NCBI GenBank assembly: GCA_013215825.1
Contig: JABSQN010000001.1
Span: forward strand, 124,001-188,000
Length of the DNA stretch: 64,000 nt
Direction of reading: 5' to 3'
Source: Piscirickettsiaceae bacterium
GTDB taxonomy: Bacteria; Pseudomonadota; Gammaproteobacteria; Nitrosococcales; Methylophagaceae
A model generated the notes under the pieces. That model was not told where the DNA came from and ran no database searches. It saw nothing but the letters and a program-made list of their open reading frames with translations. Positions 36,974-46,727 of the stretch are shown here, in pieces. The position numbers were made by a program, and so were the translations under genes. How positions within the stretch are numbered: the first letter of the stretch is position 1; each line of letters begins with the position of its first letter.

Positions 36974-37394
36974 GACCCAAATAACGTTGCTTCTCGTCTT
37001 AAAACCTCCAGCCTGAATAGGTATTACTCAGGACCTTGGCTATTACAGGGATATTTAAACGTTACGGCACCCGTTGACTCGTTTGAGAATAACTCTTTGT
37101 CTATAATAATCAATGGGAAGAGTGCCGGTTAAGGTGCTTAAACTCAGTTGCTTTGACTTTGATCGAGATATTGCTCGTATGCCATCCACGATATGAAATG
37201 AAACAAATTTACTTTTTTATACAAAGATGTCGATGATTTTGTAACGAATATTTTTCTTTACATAAATGATTTTAGTTTTACAGAAAATGAAACGATTTAT
37301 TTTATCTTAAGAGAGCAGGTAAACTAAATAATAAAGGGCTACATAGCCCTTTATTCGTACAAATGAAACGGTTAATTAGCGTTCTTCAATTTCC
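36974..37394. other. Right edge of the accessory block, no gene
   Basis: About 420 bases without a convincing gene. It holds three copies of aaatgaaac (37197, 37286, 37362), one of them within a 14-base sequence identical to one at the left edge (19225-19238), and the pilC terminator. The only open frame across it on the + strand overlaps the histidine-rich gene antisense and has no protein-like features. Confidence 0.6.
37331..37354 (-). terminator. Intrinsic terminator after pilC
   Basis: The stem ataaagggct/agccctttat has a four-base loop. It lies 41 bases past the pilC stop. The T-rich tail is short, but the stem is perfect over ten pairs. It would end the pilBC transcript, which in relatives continues into pilD. 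Confidence 0.7.
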
Positions 37395-38630
37395 TTAGAC
37401 CACCGCACCCAGTTTGAAAATAGGCAAATACATGGCGATTACCATGGTACCAATTAGGCCACCAAGAACAACCATGATCAATGGCTCCATTAATGCGGTC
37501 ATATTATCTACAGCATCATCGACTTCACGTTCATAGAAGTCAGCCACTTTCTCTAGCATAGAATCCAGCGCACCAGATTCTTCGCCAATCGCGACCATTT
37601 GAGTTACCATGTTTGGAAATAAGTTGCTATTTTTCATCGCGACATTTAATTGTGTGCCGGTTGAAACTTCGTCGCGCATTTCCATAGTTGCTTCACTAAA
37701 TACGATATTACCTGTTGCACCAGCAACGGATACCATCGCTTCAACCAGTGGAACGCCGGCTCTAAACATAGTAGAAAATGTTCTAGCAAAGCGGGCGATA
37801 GCACCTTTGTACATAACATCGCCAATGACGGGGATTTTTAGTAATAGCCGGTCAAAGAAATGTTGCACTTTCCGAGAACGTTTTTTAATGGCCAAAAGCC
37901 CCGTGATGCTACCAATAATAGAGCCGAAGATCAGCCACCACCATTCTTGGAATACCTCTGATATATGGATAACCATTTTGGTTAGGCCGGGTAGTTCTGC
38001 ACCGAAACCGCTGAATAAAGATTCAAACTGTGGAATTACAAAAATCATCAAAATAGCAGTAACAAGAAAAGCGACAACCAAAATAGATGTTGGATAAACC
38101 AGTGCTTTTTTGATTTTTGCTTTTAAGGCTTCTGTTTTTTCTTTATAGGTTGCAATTTCATGGAGTAAGCTTTCTAAGGTACCTGACTGCTCACCGGCAT
38201 TCACTAAGTTGACGAATAAGTCATCAAAATGAAGCGGGAATTTACCCAGAGATTCAGCTAAGCTTGTACCCGATTCCACATCTGCCTTAATGGCAAGAAT
38301 CATTTCTTGCATACTGGCATTTTCATGCCCTTCACCAATAATTTGCATGGATTGCATTAGTGGCACACCAGCAGACATCATGGTTGCTAGCATTCGGCTA
38401 AAGATAGCAATATCACCGGGCTTAATCGCTGGTTTTCTAGGAGAAAAAAGATCTTTAGGTTTCTTTTTTACCTTTATAGGTGTGATGCCTTGACCTCGAA
38501 GGTAAGCTCTCACTGCATTAATATTAGTGCCTGATTTTTCACCTTTAATTCGACGGCCTTGTTTAGTCGTGCCTTGCCAAAGAAAAATAGGGTCAATTTG
38601 TGGTTTTTTAATCTTTTTTGCTTGTGCCAC
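37395..38630 (-). CDS. pilC: Type IV pilus inner-membrane platform protein PilC
   Basis: PilC is the inner-membrane platform that couples the PilB motor to pilus growth. The 411-residue protein has two T2SF domains (LATMMSAGVPLMQSMQIIGEG; FSTMFRAGVPLVEAMVSVAG) and three membrane helices, at about residues 175-200, 225-248 and 380-405. An N-terminal LWQGTTKQGRRIKGE segment is typical. It starts 17 bases after pilB. The pilD gene that usually follows lies 18.4 kb on. Confidence 0.95.
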   Translation of the reverse strand: MAQAKKIKKPQIDPIFLWQGTTKQGRRIKGEKSGTNINAVRAYLRGQGITPIKVKKKPKDLFSPRKPAIKPGDIAIFSRMLATMMSAGVPLMQSMQIIGEGHENASMQEMILAIKADVESGTSLAESLGKFPLHFDDLFVNLVNAGEQSGTLESLLHEIATYKEKTEALKAKIKKALVYPTSILVVAFLVTAILMIFVIPQFESLFSGFGAELPGLTKMVIHISEVFQEWWWLIFGSIIGSITGLLAIKKRSRKVQHFFDRLLLKIPVIGDVMYKGAIARFARTFSTMFRAGVPLVEAMVSVAGATGNIVFSEATMEMRDEVSTGTQLNVAMKNSNLFPNMVTQMVAIGEESGALDSMLEKVADFYEREVDDAVDNMTALMEPLIMVVLGGLIGTMVIAMYLPIFKLGAVV

Positions 38631-38647
38631 GAGTGTCTCCTTGTTGA

Positions 38648-40357
38648 TTACTCTGTAATAACTCGGCTGATTTCTTCAAGGCTAGTTAAACCTGCAATTA
38701 CTTTTCTTAGGCCTGATGTTTTTAAATCAGCGATACCTTCATCTGCAGCTTGATCTGCTAACTGAATAGCATTGCCACCTTCCATTATAATTCGTCCCAT
38801 GACATCAGATATTGGCATGACCTGATAAATGCCAACACGGCCTTTATAGCCTCCGGTACAACTATCACAGCCGACTGGTTTATAAATCGTAATACCAACG
38901 TCAATTTGCTTTTGAGTAAATCCTTCTTTTAATAAAGAATCCGTGGGAATATTTTCAGTTGTACGACAATTATTACACAAACGACGAGCAAGCCGTTGAG
39001 CAATAATAAGACTTACTGCTGAGGAAATATTAAAGGCAGGCACGCCCATATTTGCCAAACGTGTCAATGTTTGAGGTGCATCATTAGTATGTAGAGTTGA
39101 CAGCACCATATGACCAGTTTGAGCAGCTTTAATCGCAATCTCTGCGGTTTCTAAGTCGCGAATCTCTCCGACCATAATAATATCGGGATCTTGACGTAAA
39201 AAGGATCGCAATGTGTCAGAAAAATTCAGGCCAACAGCGGGATTAATATTGACTTGATTAATTCCTGCCAAGGTGATTTCTACAGGATCTTCGGCGGTGG
39301 AAATATTTCGATCATCGGTATTTAATATATTCAGTGCGGTATATAGCGAGACTGTTTTACCACTCCCAGTTGGACCCGTTACCAAAATCATACCGTAAGG
39401 TTGGTGCATAACTTCTAGAAACAGTGCTTTTTGATCTTCTTCATAACCTAAGGCATCAATACCCAATTGAGCACTTGCTGGATCTAAGATTCGTAAAACA
39501 ATTTTTTCTCCAAACAGCGTAGGACAGGTGCTAACGCGAAAGTCGATGACCTTTGTTTTAGATAATTTAAGGCGCATACGTCCATCTTGCGGTACGCGAC
39601 GTTCGGCGATATTTAGGCGAGAAAGTACTTTTAATCGGGCTGCAATTCTGCCACCGAGTGAAACGGGTGCCGTCTTAGACTCATGTAAAATTCCATCAAT
39701 ACGTGTGCGAACACGGTATTTCTTTTCATAAGGTTCAAAGTGAATATCCGATGCCCCCGCTTTAATAGCCGCGATTAAAATACCATTAATAAAACGAACA
39801 ACAGGTGTATCGTCAACATTGGTGTCATTGGTATCTTCTTTTGGCTCATCATCGGGCCCTAGTTCTAAATCATCGAATTCAGCACCAGCAAAATCATCAA
39901 TCGTTTCTTGTGACTTGTCTAATGCACGCTCAATAGCGGTAGATAATTTTTGCTCTTCAGCAAGTACTGCGTAGGTATTTAAACCGGTATTGAACTGAAA
40001 TTCATCAAGGGCTTGTAGATTGGTTGGGTCAGACACAGCAACATAAAGTCGTTTTCCTCGCTTATAAAGCGGCAGAGCATTATGTTTTCGAATTAATTTT
40101 TCTTCAATAAGCTCCGTTGCTGCCAGTTCCATATCCATGGCGTCAATATCAAACAAAGGAACGCCGAACTCTTGTGAAGCAACGTATGCAATGTTTTTAC
40201 TTGATAGGATCTTGTTATTAACTAGATAAGTAACAAAGGCTAGGCTTGCTTTTTTCGCAGCTTGTTGCGCAGTATTAGCATCTTGTTCGGAGAGTAAATT
40301 ATCGCTCACGAGCCGACGAGCCAGTCCGCTTAGTCTGATTGTAGCCGAATCTGCCAT
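38648..40357 (-). CDS. pilB: Type IV pilus extension ATPase PilB
   Basis: PilB is the hexameric ATPase that powers pilus extension. The protein (about 569 residues from the ATG at 40357) has an N-terminal MshEN-type domain, an N2 domain and a C-terminal RecA-like ATPase with Walker A GPTGSGKTVSLY, the Asp box, Walker B (DIIMVGEIRDLETAEI) and the tetracysteine zinc motif (CNNC and CDSC). The open frame reaches 40390 through TTG; the ATG in front of MADSATIRLSGLARRLV was chosen by similarity to other PilB starts. Another ATG at 40372 is possible. Confidence 0.93.
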   Translation of the reverse strand: MADSATIRLSGLARRLVSDNLLSEQDANTAQQAAKKASLAFVTYLVNNKILSSKNIAYVASQEFGVPLFDIDAMDMELAATELIEEKLIRKHNALPLYKRGKRLYVAVSDPTNLQALDEFQFNTGLNTYAVLAEEQKLSTAIERALDKSQETIDDFAGAEFDDLELGPDDEPKEDTNDTNVDDTPVVRFINGILIAAIKAGASDIHFEPYEKKYRVRTRIDGILHESKTAPVSLGGRIAARLKVLSRLNIAERRVPQDGRMRLKLSKTKVIDFRVSTCPTLFGEKIVLRILDPASAQLGIDALGYEEDQKALFLEVMHQPYGMILVTGPTGSGKTVSLYTALNILNTDDRNISTAEDPVEITLAGINQVNINPAVGLNFSDTLRSFLRQDPDIIMVGEIRDLETAEIAIKAAQTGHMVLSTLHTNDAPQTLTRLANMGVPAFNISSAVSLIIAQRLARRLCNNCRTTENIPTDSLLKEGFTQKQIDVGITIYKPVGCDSCTGGYKGRVGIYQVMPISDVMGRIIMEGGNAIQLADQAADEGIADLKTSGLRKVIAGLTSLEEISRVITE

Positions 40358-40516
40358 TACTGAAATAGTCATCCTTATTAAATTCTTCAATACTTGGCGT
40401 TATAGACTATATTATTTAAGTTAAAAGATAAATTTTAGTTTCTTTGTTCGGGACGAATGTCACGGTTGAGTGTTTGGGTATATACTGCACAGCAATAAAT
40501 TTGTGAGGAAGTTGAA

Positions 40517-40645
40517 ATGGAAAAAATGAAGTCGTGGCAGCGAATAGCAATTGCGTGTTGCGTGATGTCGATGCTCGTCGCATGTGGTCAAAAAGGTGAT
40601 TTGTACTTACCTGAGGGTAAATCAATAATAAGCTGGATGAGTTAA
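40517..40645 (+). CDS. lptM: LPS-translocon maturation lipoprotein LptM (YifL family)
   Basis: This 42-residue lipoprotein precursor has the lipobox VAC and, after the anchor cysteine, GQKGDLYLPEGK, the hallmark of the LptM/YifL family. In E. coli LptM helps LptD form its correct disulfides in the outer membrane. A GAGGAA ribosome site precedes the ATG. It lies six bases before lysA; the order lptM-lysA-dapF is conserved in gammaproteobacteria and supports the call despite its small size. Confidence 0.85.
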   Translation: MEKMKSWQRIAIACCVMSMLVACGQKGDLYLPEGKSIISWMS

Positions 40646-40651
40646 TAGACG

Positions 40652-41902
40652 ATGAATTATTTTTCTTATCAAGGAAATGAATTATTTGCTGAAGATGTTG
40701 CTTTATCTACAGTTGCCGCCAAATTTGGCACACCAACGTATGTTTATTCACGAGCAACATTAGAACGTCATTGGCTAGCGTTTGACGATGCTTTTGCAGA
40801 GTTACCTCATTTAGTCTGTTATGCCGTAAAAGCAAATTCTAATTTAGCCGTGTTAAATGTACTGGCTAGATTAGGAGCCGGGTTTGATATTGTTTCTGCT
40901 GGTGAATTAGCGCGAGTTTTGGCAGCGGGTGGACTGGCGAGTCACTGTGTTTTTTCTGGTGTAGGTAAAACAGTTGCGGAAATAAACTATGCCTTAGAGC
41001 AAGGTGTTCGTTGTTTTAATGTTGAGTCTATTCCTGAATTAGAGCGGATTAATGAAGTGGCAGGAAGATTAGGCGTTCGTGCGCCGATTTCTATTCGCGT
41101 TAATCCTGATGTTGATGCTCAAACACACCCTTATATATCAACAGGATTAAAAGAAAATAAATTCGGCATTGCCATTGAGTTAGCCGTAGATGTGTATTTG
41201 CAAGCTCAAAAAATGCCACATTTAGATATTACAGGGATAGATTGTCATATTGGTTCACAATTGACATCAGTGACTCCTTTTGTTGATGCATTAGAGCGGG
41301 TATTAATCGTTATTGATAGCTTGGCAGAATCCGGCATTAAATTATCTCACCTAGATATAGGCGGTGGTCTTGGCGTTACCTATGATGATGAACAGCCACC
41401 AACGCCAGCGGAATATGCTGCAGCACTTAAGCCATTATTAATAGGACGTGATTTAGAAATTTTGATGGAACCTGGACGGGCAATTGCTGCCAATGCCGGT
41501 GTGTTATTAACGACGGTAGAGTATCTAAAAGAAACAGAAGATCGTAATTTCGCCATTGTTGATGCAGCAATGAATGATTTGTTGCGACCGGCTTTATATC
41601 AATCATGGCAGGATATTCAGCCTGTTATTAAAGATGAAACAACCGTTGTTAAGTCATATGATATTGTGGGTCCAGTATGTGAAACAGGTGACTTTTTAGG
41701 GAAAAATAGATCGTTAGCCATTCAACAAGGTGATTTGTTAGTTGTGCGTTCGGCAGGCGCTTATGGCTTTACGATGAGTTCTAATTACAATTCACGTCCA
41801 AGATGTGCAGAGATTATGATTGATGGTGAAGATATACATCTTGTGCGAGCCAGAGAAAGCATTGAGTCGTTATATGCTGGTGAGCAGGTATTGCCAACAT
41901 AA
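40652..41902 (+). CDS. lysA: Diaminopimelate decarboxylase
   Basis: LysA makes lysine from meso-diaminopimelate using PLP. The 416-residue alanine-racemase-fold enzyme has the PLP lysine in CYAVKANSN, the phosphate-binding GGGLGVTY and [11 protein letters not shown] motifs, and the active-site cysteine in [10 protein letters not shown]. The stop overlaps the start of dapF, placing both last steps of lysine supply in one transcript. Confidence 0.97.
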   Translation: MNYFSYQGNELFAEDVALSTVAAKFGTPTYVYSRATLERHWLAFDDAFAELPHLVCYAVKANSNLAVLNVLARLGAGFDIVSAGELARVLAAGGLASHCVFSGVGKTVAEINYALEQGVRCFNVESIPELERINEVAGRLGVRAPISIRVNPDVDAQTHPYISTGLKENKFGIAIELAVDVYLQAQKMPHLDITGIDCHIGSQLTSVTPFVDALERVLIVIDSLAESGIKLSHLDIGGGLGVTYDDEQPPTPAEYAAALKPLLIGRDLEILMEPGRAIAANAGVLLTTVEYLKETEDRNFAIVDAAMNDLLRPALYQSWQDIQPVIKDETTVVKSYDIVGPVCETGDFLGKNRSLAIQQGDLLVVRSAGAYGFTMSSNYNSRPRCAEIMIDGEDIHLVRARESIESLYAGEQVLPT

Positions 41903-42750
41903 TGTTGAAATTCAGTAAAATGCATGGGCTAGGTAATGACTTTGTCGTTATTGATGCCATTAATCAGCAGGTAAAATTAAGTCCAGAACAAATACTATTC
42001 CTTGCAGATCGTCAACGCGGAATTGGTTTTGATCAGCTGCTTTTGGTTGAAAATCCAAGTAGAGAAGATGTCGATTTTCGTTATCGGATCTTTAATGCAG
42101 ATGGCAGCGAAGTGGCTCAATGCGGCAATGGCGCACGTTGCTTCGCACGATTTGTACGAGATAAAAATCTGACAGATAAAGACACTATTGCGGTTGAAAC
42201 AGCATCGGGTATTATCTTCCCTAGCTTGCTGAGTTCTGGTGATGTGAAAGTGGATATGGGTTTGCCAATATTCAATCCGAGCGAGATCCCTTTTGATCGG
42301 AATGCGCCAGAAATAACGTATGAATTAGCATTAGCTGATAACTCAATGGTGACTATTGGTGCGGTATCAATGGGTAATCCGCATGCTGTAATTTTAGTTG
42401 ATGATATTACATGCGCTAATGTTGCTGGGTTAGGCTCTCAAATCGAAAGCCATATTCAATTTCCTGAACGGGTTAATGTCGGTTTTATGGAGATTGTTGA
42501 TTCCAGCCATATCAAGTTGCGAGTTTATGAACGTGGTGCGGCTGAAACGAAAGCGTGTGGAACAGGTGCTTGCGCGGCGGTAGTGAGTGGCATTCAGCGT
42601 GGATTATTAGAACGAGATGTTAAAGTAGATTTACCGGGTGGACGATTATTAATATCATGGCAAGATGACACGTCATCGGTATGGATGACAGGGTCTGCAA
42701 CACAAGTATTTGATGGAGAGATTACGTGGGCAACGATAAACGAACAATAA
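41902..42750 (+). CDS. dapF: Diaminopimelate epimerase
   Basis: DapF converts LL- to meso-diaminopimelate, needed for lysine and peptidoglycan. The 282-residue protein has both catalytic cysteines in [11 protein letters not shown] and [11 protein letters not shown], and the opening [15 protein letters not shown]. The PLP-free epimerase fold is complete. The next gene starts 25 bases before its stop. Confidence 0.97.
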   Translation: MLKFSKMHGLGNDFVVIDAINQQVKLSPEQILFLADRQRGIGFDQLLLVENPSREDVDFRYRIFNADGSEVAQCGNGARCFARFVRDKNLTDKDTIAVETASGIIFPSLLSSGDVKVDMGLPIFNPSEIPFDRNAPEITYELALADNSMVTIGAVSMGNPHAVILVDDITCANVAGLGSQIESHIQFPERVNVGFMEIVDSSHIKLRVYERGAAETKACGTGACAAVVSGIQRGLLERDVKVDLPGGRLLISWQDDTSSVWMTGSATQVFDGEITWATINEQ

Positions 42751-43427
42751 CAGTTAAAGATATAACTGCATATTTGAAAGAGAATCCTGATTTCTTTATC
42801 CAGCAACCGGATGTTATTGAATCCTTAGTGTTGTCAGAGGCACCAGAAGGCACTATTTCACTGGCACAGAAGCAAGTTGAACGATTGCACAATAAAAACG
42901 CTCAATTACATGAGCAGTTATCGACGTTAATTGATAATGCACGTCAAAATTCAGACTTACAAAGTCGTGTGCATCAGTTATGTTTACGATTAATGGATGC
43001 AAAAAATTTGGAAGAATTATTACCGAGTTTAGTCACCGAATTTAAGCAAGAATTTAATGCCGATGAAGTGGCATTACGACTCTTTTACACCGGCGACGAG
43101 CCTGAATTTCCTGATACATCAGAAAATATTGCTCAATTACACGCCGATGATGAAAGCCTAAAAGCATTCGACCATTTATTAAGTAAACAACAACCAGTAT
43201 GTGGAAGATTAAGCAAAGCACAAAAAGAAGTATTATTTAAGGAGCAGGCAGGAAAAGTTAAGTCTGTTGCTTGTTTGCCGATAGGACATAATCCTTGTGC
43301 GGGATTACTTGCAATCGCTAGTTTTGATGCCAACCGTTTTCATGCGGGCATGGCAACGGATTATCTACAGTTTTTGGGTGAAGTGATCATGCGTCTACTT
43401 CGACCTTATCATGATCATGTCCAGTGA
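42726..43427 (+). CDS. DUF484 (GAF-like) protein
   Basis: The 233-residue DUF484 protein has the conserved start [20 protein letters not shown] and [14 protein letters not shown], a coiled-coil stretch and a GAF-like C-terminal domain. Function unknown; it is nearly always between dapF and xerC in gammaproteobacteria. It starts at GTG and overlaps dapF by 25 bases; the alternative is a later start without overlap. Confidence 0.9.
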   Translation: MGNDKRTITVKDITAYLKENPDFFIQQPDVIESLVLSEAPEGTISLAQKQVERLHNKNAQLHEQLSTLIDNARQNSDLQSRVHQLCLRLMDAKNLEELLPSLVTEFKQEFNADEVALRLFYTGDEPEFPDTSENIAQLHADDESLKAFDHLLSKQQPVCGRLSKAQKEVLFKEQAGKVKSVACLPIGHNPCAGLLAIASFDANRFHAGMATDYLQFLGEVIMRLLRPYHDHVQ

Positions 43428-44319
43428 GCAGCAGCAAGAAATAGACTATTTCCTGAACTATTTAGCACAGGAAAAACGCATGTCACCGCATACGGTGACA
43501 AATTATCAACGTGATCTTAAACGATTACTACTCCATTGCCAGCAACAGAAACTGCTGGATTGGAAATTAATAAAAACCAGTCATATTCGCAAATTTATAG
43601 CACAATGTCATCGACAAGGATTAGCTGGCAGAACGATACAGCGACTATTATCTGCGATTCGTAGCTTTTATCGCTACCTTATTCGTGAAGGTTTAGTAGA
43701 AAATAATCCGGCACAAGCTGTGCAAGCACCAAAATCTGAAAAACGATTACCTTCAACACTCGATGTAGACCAAATGAGTGGCTTATTAGATGGCACTCGA
43801 CAAGATACGTTGGTGGCGTGTCGTGATCGAGCCATTATGGAGTTATTCTATTCATCAGGATTGCGATTAGCGGAACTTGCCAATCTTAATTTACGTGATG
43901 TCGATTTTGGTGATCATTTAGTTTATGTTACGGGTAAGGGCAATAAAAACCGGGTTATTCCAGTGGGAAACAAAGCTATTCAGGCATTACAAAACTGGTT
44001 GAAAAAGCGAGATGAACTGGATTTTTTTGAACAAACAGCACTTTTTATTACACAACAAGGTCGACGACTAGGTGTTCGATCCATCCAAAAGCGACTCAAT
44101 TTCTGGGGTAAAAAACAAGGGATATCAGACAACGTACATCCCCATCGTTTACGTCACGCTTTTGCATCTCATATGTTGGAAGCTAGCGGTGACTTACGTG
44201 CTGTTCAAGAACTATTAGGTCATGCCGATATTTCGACTACACAGATCTATACTCATGTTGATTTTCAGCATTTAGCCAAGGTGTATGATGCCGCTCATCC
44301 GCGTGCAAGGAAAAAATAA
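43417..44319 (+). CDS. xerC: Tyrosine recombinase XerC
   Basis: XerC with XerD resolves chromosome dimers at dif near the end of replication. The 300-residue enzyme has the catalytic residues in SSGLRLAEL (Arg), GKGNKNR (Lys), HPHRLRHAFA (His-x-x-Arg), LGHADIST (His) and IYTHV (Tyr). The N-terminal SAM-like core-binding domain is complete. ATG 43417 (just after an in-frame ATG at 43411) overlaps the DUF484 gene by 11 bases. It ends the lptM-xerC operon. Confidence 0.96.
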   Translation: MSSEQQQEIDYFLNYLAQEKRMSPHTVTNYQRDLKRLLLHCQQQKLLDWKLIKTSHIRKFIAQCHRQGLAGRTIQRLLSAIRSFYRYLIREGLVENNPAQAVQAPKSEKRLPSTLDVDQMSGLLDGTRQDTLVACRDRAIMELFYSSGLRLAELANLNLRDVDFGDHLVYVTGKGNKNRVIPVGNKAIQALQNWLKKRDELDFFEQTALFITQQGRRLGVRSIQKRLNFWGKKQGISDNVHPHRLRHAFASHMLEASGDLRAVQELLGHADISTTQIYTHVDFQHLAKVYDAAHPRARKK

Positions 44320-44389
44320 TGAATTATTGCTTGCTAATACTGATAGGTATAAGCTTGACCGATGATTAACGAGGGAAACTAAAATAATT

Positions 44390-45322
44390 ATGAAGGTATT
44401 GTTGGCCGAGGATTCACGTTCAAGTCAGATTTTAATTCGTGCTTATGTTGAAGAAGCTGGGCACGAGGTTATTTCGGCAGATGATGGCCAGCAAGCAGTT
44501 GATAAGTTTGTTATCGAACAGCCTGACTTGGTGATTATGGATGTCATCATGCCCGTTAAAGATGGTATCGCAGCAGCAAAAGAAATACGAAGTCTATGTG
44601 ATAAAGAAGGTGATTGGATACCGATTGTCTTCTTATCAGCGATGACTAATTCCGACGATATTGCCAAAGGTATTGATGCAGGTGGTGATGATTATCTTAC
44701 TAAGCCCATTGACGCTACGGTGCTGAATGCAAAATTACGAGCAATGCAACGTATTGCCGAGATGCGATATCAGTTACAACAAGCTAATCGAAAATTAAAA
44801 ATGATGGCGCTACGAGATGGATTGACGGGAATAATGAATCGTCGCTATTTTGATGATGTCATAGCCAAAGAGTTTAAACGTACTGCGCGAACTAAGACAT
44901 CGTTATCCTTGTTGATGTGTGATATTGATCAGTTTAAGCCATACAATGATAACTATGGTCATCAAGGTGGAGATGATTGCTTGAAATTAGTTACAAAAAT
45001 AATGCAATCAGTTATTAAGCGACCAGGTGATGTGTTAGCACGTTATGGTGGAGAAGAATTCGCAGTGGTATTACCCGAAACGGATATCGCTGGTGCAAAA
45101 GTCGTTGCAGAATTATTACGCACTGAAATTGAATCAGCCGCTATTCCGCATGCCTATTCTTCAGGGATCAATATTGTCACGTTGAGTATCGGCGTTTCAT
45201 CTGTTCAGCCTGTGCTTGACGATGTGTCAGAAAAATCAATTCGAGCTTTTATTGAGATGGCGGATAAAGGTCTATATCAAGCGAAAGATCAGGGTCGAAA
45301 TCGGGTCGCCGTATTCACGTAA
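44390..45322 (+). CDS. Response regulator with diguanylate cyclase output
   Basis: The 310-residue protein combines a receiver domain (residues 1-125, phosphoacceptor Asp51 in VIMDVIMPVKDG, Lys in TKPID) and a GGDEF domain. The active-site loop is GGEEF (220-224), with the inhibitory RxxD site at RPGD (211-214), so c-di-GMP synthesis should be product-inhibited. Phosphorylation probably promotes dimerisation and activity, as in WspR/PleD. No histidine kinase is adjacent. It stands alone between xerC and fadL, convergent with the latter. Confidence 0.92.
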   Translation: MKVLLAEDSRSSQILIRAYVEEAGHEVISADDGQQAVDKFVIEQPDLVIMDVIMPVKDGIAAAKEIRSLCDKEGDWIPIVFLSAMTNSDDIAKGIDAGGDDYLTKPIDATVLNAKLRAMQRIAEMRYQLQQANRKLKMMALRDGLTGIMNRRYFDDVIAKEFKRTARTKTSLSLLMCDIDQFKPYNDNYGHQGGDDCLKLVTKIMQSVIKRPGDVLARYGGEEFAVVLPETDIAGAKVVAELLRTEIESAAIPHAYSSGINIVTLSIGVSSVQPVLDDVSEKSIRAFIEMADKGLYQAKDQGRNRVAVFT

Positions 45323-45330
45323 CTCAAGCC

Positions 45331-46626
45331 TTAGAACAAGAATGACCAGCCTAATTCAACTTGATATTGTTTCATTTCAAGTTCAATCGTTTGTTGGGTA
45401 CTGCTTGTTGGCCCCGAGATGCTATGTGAAGGTGCATACATAGCAGCAAAATTGATTTCTTGGCGATTATCATCAAATGATTTGGTGAAGCCCACTGTAA
45501 AATGCTTTTCCATTACACCCGGTGCTAGAATGTTGAAGAATACTTCTGAATCAGAGATGGGTTGATTACCATGGCTATAACCCACGCGCCATGTCCAATT
45601 ATTAGCCGCTTCGTATTGAGCTCCGAGTTTTACAATGGTCATATCCTTCCAACCAAAACCGATACCATTATTACCTCCAAGACAGAAAGTGCTTGTTGTT
45701 TGTCCTGACATTTTGTCAGCCACACATAAATCCCTTGCTGGCTGCATATTATTGGCAATGGCATCGACTTGGTTATACCATGTTTTTTGCACATCAAGTG
45801 CGACCGTTAGATTTTCTGTTGTTTTCCATGCTAAACCTATTGTCGCTGAGGCGGGAATATCCATATCACCTTGTTCAGCGAATAGCCCTTTATAGACATC
45901 AAATTCTGTCATATAAATACGAGAACGATAACCGCCACCAAGAGTCACTTGATTGCCAACGGGGAGGATGAATCCAATATTGATACCGGCACCATATGAA
46001 CTATCGTGGCTATTATTACTTATATTTGTTGGAGAATTAGATAAGCCAGCAAAACTACTAATACCTCTCGCCTCAAAACTCTGATACGCTAAAATTGCTG
46101 AAATACCAATTGCAGCATCATTATCAAAGCGATAAGAAAAGGTTGGCGACAAAAACAGTTGCATTAAATCGCCGCCTGTCGTACCTGAGCCGAATGTACC
46201 GCCGTTAGTATCAGAGGCTGAATAGTCAGTATTCATTCCACCATTGTCATACAATGCTAAGCCAAAAGATTTATGCTCATCCAATTGCCATGTTACACCT
46301 GCTTCAGGAATTACAAAGTAATTACGATCACTTTCAACTTTTCCTAGCATCAAGTCGCCAGGGGCTGAAGGTGCATTACCAGTTACGTCATAGTTACGAT
46401 CAGGGTTAAATAATGCAACACTTACATCAACACGATTACCCAAGAAAGCAATGCCTGCTGGATTAGTTGCAATAATTAAACTTTCTTGTGGCAGGGCCAC
46501 GCCTGCTCCAGCCATTCCCCTCGACTTAATGCCATAACCATGCGCTAAAGAACCATTGGTTGCAAAAGCCGGTGAGATAACAGCAAGTAAGAGGCTACTA
46601 ATTAATATCTTTTGAAATAGGCGCAT
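45331..46626 (-). CDS. FadL/TodX/OmpP1 family outer-membrane transporter
   Basis: The 431-residue protein has a signal peptide (cleavage near SPAFA), the FadL-type plug start TNGSLAHGYGIKSRGMAGAG and a long run of amphipathic beta strands ending in aromatic WSFLF, the outer-membrane signature. FadL-type channels admit hydrophobic compounds such as long-chain fatty acids or aromatics. Substrate unknown. Eight bases separate it from the converging response-regulator gene. Confidence 0.9.
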   Translation of the reverse strand: MRLFQKILISSLLLAVISPAFATNGSLAHGYGIKSRGMAGAGVALPQESLIIATNPAGIAFLGNRVDVSVALFNPDRNYDVTGNAPSAPGDLMLGKVESDRNYFVIPEAGVTWQLDEHKSFGLALYDNGGMNTDYSASDTNGGTFGSGTTGGDLMQLFLSPTFSYRFDNDAAIGISAILAYQSFEARGISSFAGLSNSPTNISNNSHDSSYGAGINIGFILPVGNQVTLGGGYRSRIYMTEFDVYKGLFAEQGDMDIPASATIGLAWKTTENLTVALDVQKTWYNQVDAIANNMQPARDLCVADKMSGQTTSTFCLGGNNGIGFGWKDMTIVKLGAQYEAANNWTWRVGYSHGNQPISDSEVFFNILAPGVMEKHFTVGFTKSFDDNRQEINFAAMYAPSHSISGPTSSTQQTIELEMKQYQVELGWSFLF

Positions 46627-46639
46627 GAGATTATCCTTA

Positions 46640-46661
46640 AAAATGGCTTTTAATTAAAGCC
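46640..46661 (-). terminator. Likely terminator of polA
   Basis: On the - strand a six-pair stem (ggcttt/aaagcc) with a five-base loop is followed by attttt. It lies between the polA stop and the fadL-like gene. The stem is short, so it is a modest candidate. Confidence 0.5.
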
Positions 46662-46727
46662 GAGAATTCTACTAGGATTTTATCTCCACACAAGATTATA
46701 AGCGTTTGTTAATATTGAAAAGATCTT

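Noticed and set aside
36845-37132. A 95-codon open frame on the + strand
   Set aside because: It overlaps the histidine-rich gene antisense, has no ribosome site and no protein-like pattern.
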